From positions 1-37,076 of the forward strand of contig MTCR01000044.1 of assembly GCA_002212725.1 (NCBI GenBank): a stretch of 37,076 bases of DNA. The letters run 5' to 3'. Every line of letters starts with the position of its first letter. Position 1 is the stretch's first letter. Position numbers and translations under genes: made by a program. The notes beneath the pieces were generated by a model that had not been told where the DNA came from, did no database searches, and saw nothing but the letters and a program-made list of their open reading frames with translations. This DNA is from Sphingobacteriales bacterium TSM_CSM. Its GTDB lineage: Bacteria > Bacteroidota > Bacteroidia > Chitinophagales > UBA2359. Below, in pieces: positions 35,184-37,076 of the stretch.

Positions 35184-35611
35184 TAACAAAACCCCGTTAG
35201 GAAGCGCTGTGCAACTTTTACCTTGTCAGTTCTATATCAACCATCAGCCGAAATATCCATTAACATCATTTTGCACAAACGGCAGTTTGCATACGCGCTA
35301 AAGTTGGAGCTTAAGCATAGGACGCACATGCCTTAACAAAAATACCGCACCATGTGTGCGGCATTTTACGCTTATAAAGACCGGCAAGGTACTGCGTTTA
35401 CTTGCAGATAAAATGCGAATACCCTGTATATACAACCTGCCGGCAGCATTGAGTCGGACATTGACTGCTAACTTACCTGCGCCCGCACCCCAAGTGGGGG
35501 GGGCTTGTAAGGTTAGCCGGGGCGGCAATGACAGCAATTTACAAACGGTTACAGACCAACACAAGCATACAAACCGAAGCAGGTGTACTGCGTATTTTTT
35601 GCCATCTGAAA
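35184..35611. other. 428-base stretch without a supported gene, with strong hairpins
   Basis: No convincing coding region. An 88-codon frame on the minus strand (35298-35564) has no family likeness and crosses both hairpins. Structures seen are AAAATACCGCAC/GTGCGGCATTTT (35339-35367, one mismatch), the exact palindrome CTGCCGGCAG (35437-35446) and a multi-part stem at 35467-35517. Confidence 0.5.
35467..35517. other. Three-tier G/C-rich stem-loop
   Basis: GCTAACTTAC (35467-35476) pairs with GTAAGGTTAGC (35507-35517, one bulge); inside it GCCC (35481-35484) pairs with GGGC (35501-35504), and CCCC (35488-35491) with GGGG (35496-35499) around AAGT. The 3' arm contains a run of eight G. No T tract follows on either strand, so a simple terminator is unlikely. 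Confidence 0.5.
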
Positions 35612-35695
35612 TTAACGTTTAGCACCGCCAACATTGGCACCGCTAAAATCCCGTTCGCCATTGGCATAGTTGTCTAAAAGTTCTTGTGCTGTCAT
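35612..35695 (-). CDS. Tiny pentapeptide-repeat-like ORF, probably a truncated remnant
   Basis: A 27-codon frame reads MTAQELLDNYANGERDFSGA then NVGGAKR before a stop. This is the usual N-terminus of pentapeptide repeat proteins, in which a helical lead (TAQELL..YA.GERDF) is followed by A(N/D)LxG-type repeats; here only about two repeats remain. The leader upstream is A-rich (ACAAACAAAAAC) as for real genes in this window, so it may still be translated. It follows the transglutaminase-like gene on the same strand after 97 bases. Either a decayed gene or a genuine microprotein. Confidence 0.4.
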   Translation of the reverse strand: MTAQELLDNYANGERDFSGANVGGAKR

Positions 35696-35792
35696 GTTTT
35701 TGTTTGTTTTTATGTTTAATGAAATACGGCAAAAAAGTGTTAAAAACAGGCACAAAACTTTTTACCTTATTACTATGTGTGCTTATTTGCAG

Positions 35793-36989
35793 TTATTTAT
35801 CAATAATGGTGTAGGTGGCATTTTCATAACCAACAGGATAATCGCCCGGTTTAAGATGGTTGGCCGGGCCGGTAGGCTCGCAAATAGTATATTCTTTGTT
35901 GTTGTACATTATAGGTTTACCCATAGTTTGCGGCAGAGCCACAGCACAACTTGCATGCTCATTGTTAAAATTTACCAGCACTACATCGTAGGGCAACAAT
36001 TGTTGTATCAGGTATTTAAACAAAATAGCCCGGTCTTCGCAATCAGAGTTGGTATAGAACAGCGTTTCTTCGGGGCAGAATGCCAGGTTTGGAAGTTTGT
36101 ATGCTTCCTGGTCAGATTTATAAGTAAATGCCTGACGGGTAAAACTTAAAATGAGGCGCAGGGCTTCGTAGTTGGTTTTATTGCGCAGCAATTGCTTAAA
36201 GGCAGGAATAAGAGAGGCATAAGCTTCTTCGGACAACGGAATAGCAGACAGGTTTTGCATTGACATTTGCGGGTAGCGCCACCTTGTATATAAGAAGCTC
36301 TTATTAATATCTACATCAAACTCGTATTGTTGATTGTCGTGTATAAAAGACAAATGTTTGGTCACAATGTCGGGGGAATCGAATTTGGGCAATTGATTCA
36401 TTTTAAATGAAAAAGGAATTCCCGATGAAAGATTGTTGAAAATAATTTGGCTGCTGCGGCTTATGTACTTATTATCGGTTTGTTTTTTAAGCGCGGTTGA
36501 AATATCTACAAACCAGCCGTTGCGTTCGGGCGAAACCGGCAACTCAAATACTTCATCGTTGGAGTATGCAGAGATGGTTACTTCCTGGGGTGTATAATTT
36601 AGTTGTACACGGTAACCCGATTTGCTGAGAATAAACCAATTAAACAGAGTGCGGTAGGTTTCGCTTTCGTTTGGAAAAAGCGCATTGGATGTTTGGCAAA
36701 TAAGCAGGTAGTACAACCAATCGTTAAGCAGCATTGCTTGTTTATAAAAAAACAGATTGCCCAAAACAATATGATAGTTGGTTTCCGATAAATTTGAGTA
36801 GAACCGGTAAATACTATTTTCGCTCAACTCTTTTACGGGTTCAACATGAATATCGGGGTCATATTCTACGTTGAGTTGTTCCGAATAAAAGTTAACCAAC
36901 ACGTTGTGAGAGTTGTTGGCGGCCGATGCAATTTGTTGAGAGCACACAAGCCCTGCCACCAACAACAAAGTGAGTAGCAATTGTTTCAT
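35793..36989 (-). CDS. Transglutaminase-like cysteine protease family protein, exported
   Basis: The 398-residue protein has a signal peptide (MKQLLLTLLLVAGLVCSQQI, cleavage near ASA at 21-23). The N-terminal ~200 residues are of unknown fold, with many aromatic residues. The C-terminal third has the transglutaminase-like core: TNSDCEDRAILFKYLIQQ with Cys317, NNEHASCAVAL with His345 and TICEPTGP, where a conserved acidic residue is Glu371 rather than the usual Asp. Such proteins are thought to act as proteases or amidases in the periplasm or outside the cell. ATG at 36989 (MKQLLL) is chosen over the TTG at 36998. Partner genes, if any, lie outside the window. Function is unknown. Confidence 0.8.
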   Translation of the reverse strand: MKQLLLTLLLVAGLVCSQQIASAANNSHNVLVNFYSEQLNVEYDPDIHVEPVKELSENSIYRFYSNLSETNYHIVLGNLFFYKQAMLLNDWLYYLLICQTSNALFPNESETYRTLFNWFILSKSGYRVQLNYTPQEVTISAYSNDEVFELPVSPERNGWFVDISTALKKQTDNKYISRSSQIIFNNLSSGIPFSFKMNQLPKFDSPDIVTKHLSFIHDNQQYEFDVDINKSFLYTRWRYPQMSMQNLSAIPLSEEAYASLIPAFKQLLRNKTNYEALRLILSFTRQAFTYKSDQEAYKLPNLAFCPEETLFYTNSDCEDRAILFKYLIQQLLPYDVVLVNFNNEHASCAVALPQTMGKPIMYNNKEYTICEPTGPANHLKPGDYPVGYENATYTIIDK

Positions 36990-37076
36990 ATTAGACAAGG
37001 GTTTACTTTAATTAGAGTTATTCAGCAATTCTCGCTATTAACAGACAAGCGAATATGTTTTTATTTTACTCCAATA

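Noticed and set aside
35298..35564. 88-codon open frame on the minus strand
   Set aside because: It runs through two strong hairpins and has no family likeness.

Overview
The window is a stretch of a Bacteroidota chromosome, probably from an environmental lineage near Chitinophagales or Saprospirales. That placement is inferred from gene content, not tested. The signs are type IX secretion C-terminal sorting domains on two proteins, Bacteroidota -7 promoter boxes (TAnnTTTG) ahead of many genes, A-rich leaders in place of strong Shine-Dalgarno sites, a short RpoD-type sigma factor, and a V-type ATPase operon of the DUF2764 type. Most of the window is ordinary housekeeping DNA with consistent codon use. 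The exceptions are an A+T-rich Rpn-family nuclease gene near 2.2-3.1 kb with repeat and gene debris around it, and a gene-poor stretch near 35.1-35.8 kb.

Layout. At 1-315 lies the 3' end of a secreted protein, then a REP-like palindrome and rarA (minus). The Rpn island follows. From 3.37 to 10.79 kb runs a compact seven-gene V-ATPase operon: E, DUF2764, A, B, D, I, K. The proteolipid keeps the residues that bind Na+ in the Enterococcus hirae ring, so the enzyme may be a sodium pump. pbpC (penicillin-binding protein 1C) converges on it. Then come a biotin carboxylase/BCCP fusion (plus), and on the minus strand an RluD-like pseudouridine synthase, an amidohydrolase, ppk1, a YgjP-like metallopeptidase and lolA. 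On the plus strand follow a family 5 solute-binding lipoprotein and rpoD. A large BNR-repeat T9SS cargo protein and a Nudix hydrolase are on the minus strand; a DUF445 membrane protein, an AlbA-domain protein and truA are on the plus strand.

From 30.7 to 32.5 kb is a small arsenic cluster on the minus strand, arsR-arsM-arsC. It encodes reduction, methylation and sensing but no efflux pump, and has a recognisable promoter and operator ahead of arsR. lpdA, a hypothetical lipoprotein, a noncoding stretch with strong hairpins, a tiny pentapeptide-like ORF and a transglutaminase-like exported protein end the window.

I did not find a clearly new multi-gene system. The observations most worth following are the reduced, possibly Na+-driven V-ATPase, the pump-less arsenic methylation operon with its palindromic operator, and several unexplained RNA-like structures (15363-15444, 35467-35517, 29542-29603). 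No tRNA, rRNA, CRISPR array or intact insertion sequence was seen.
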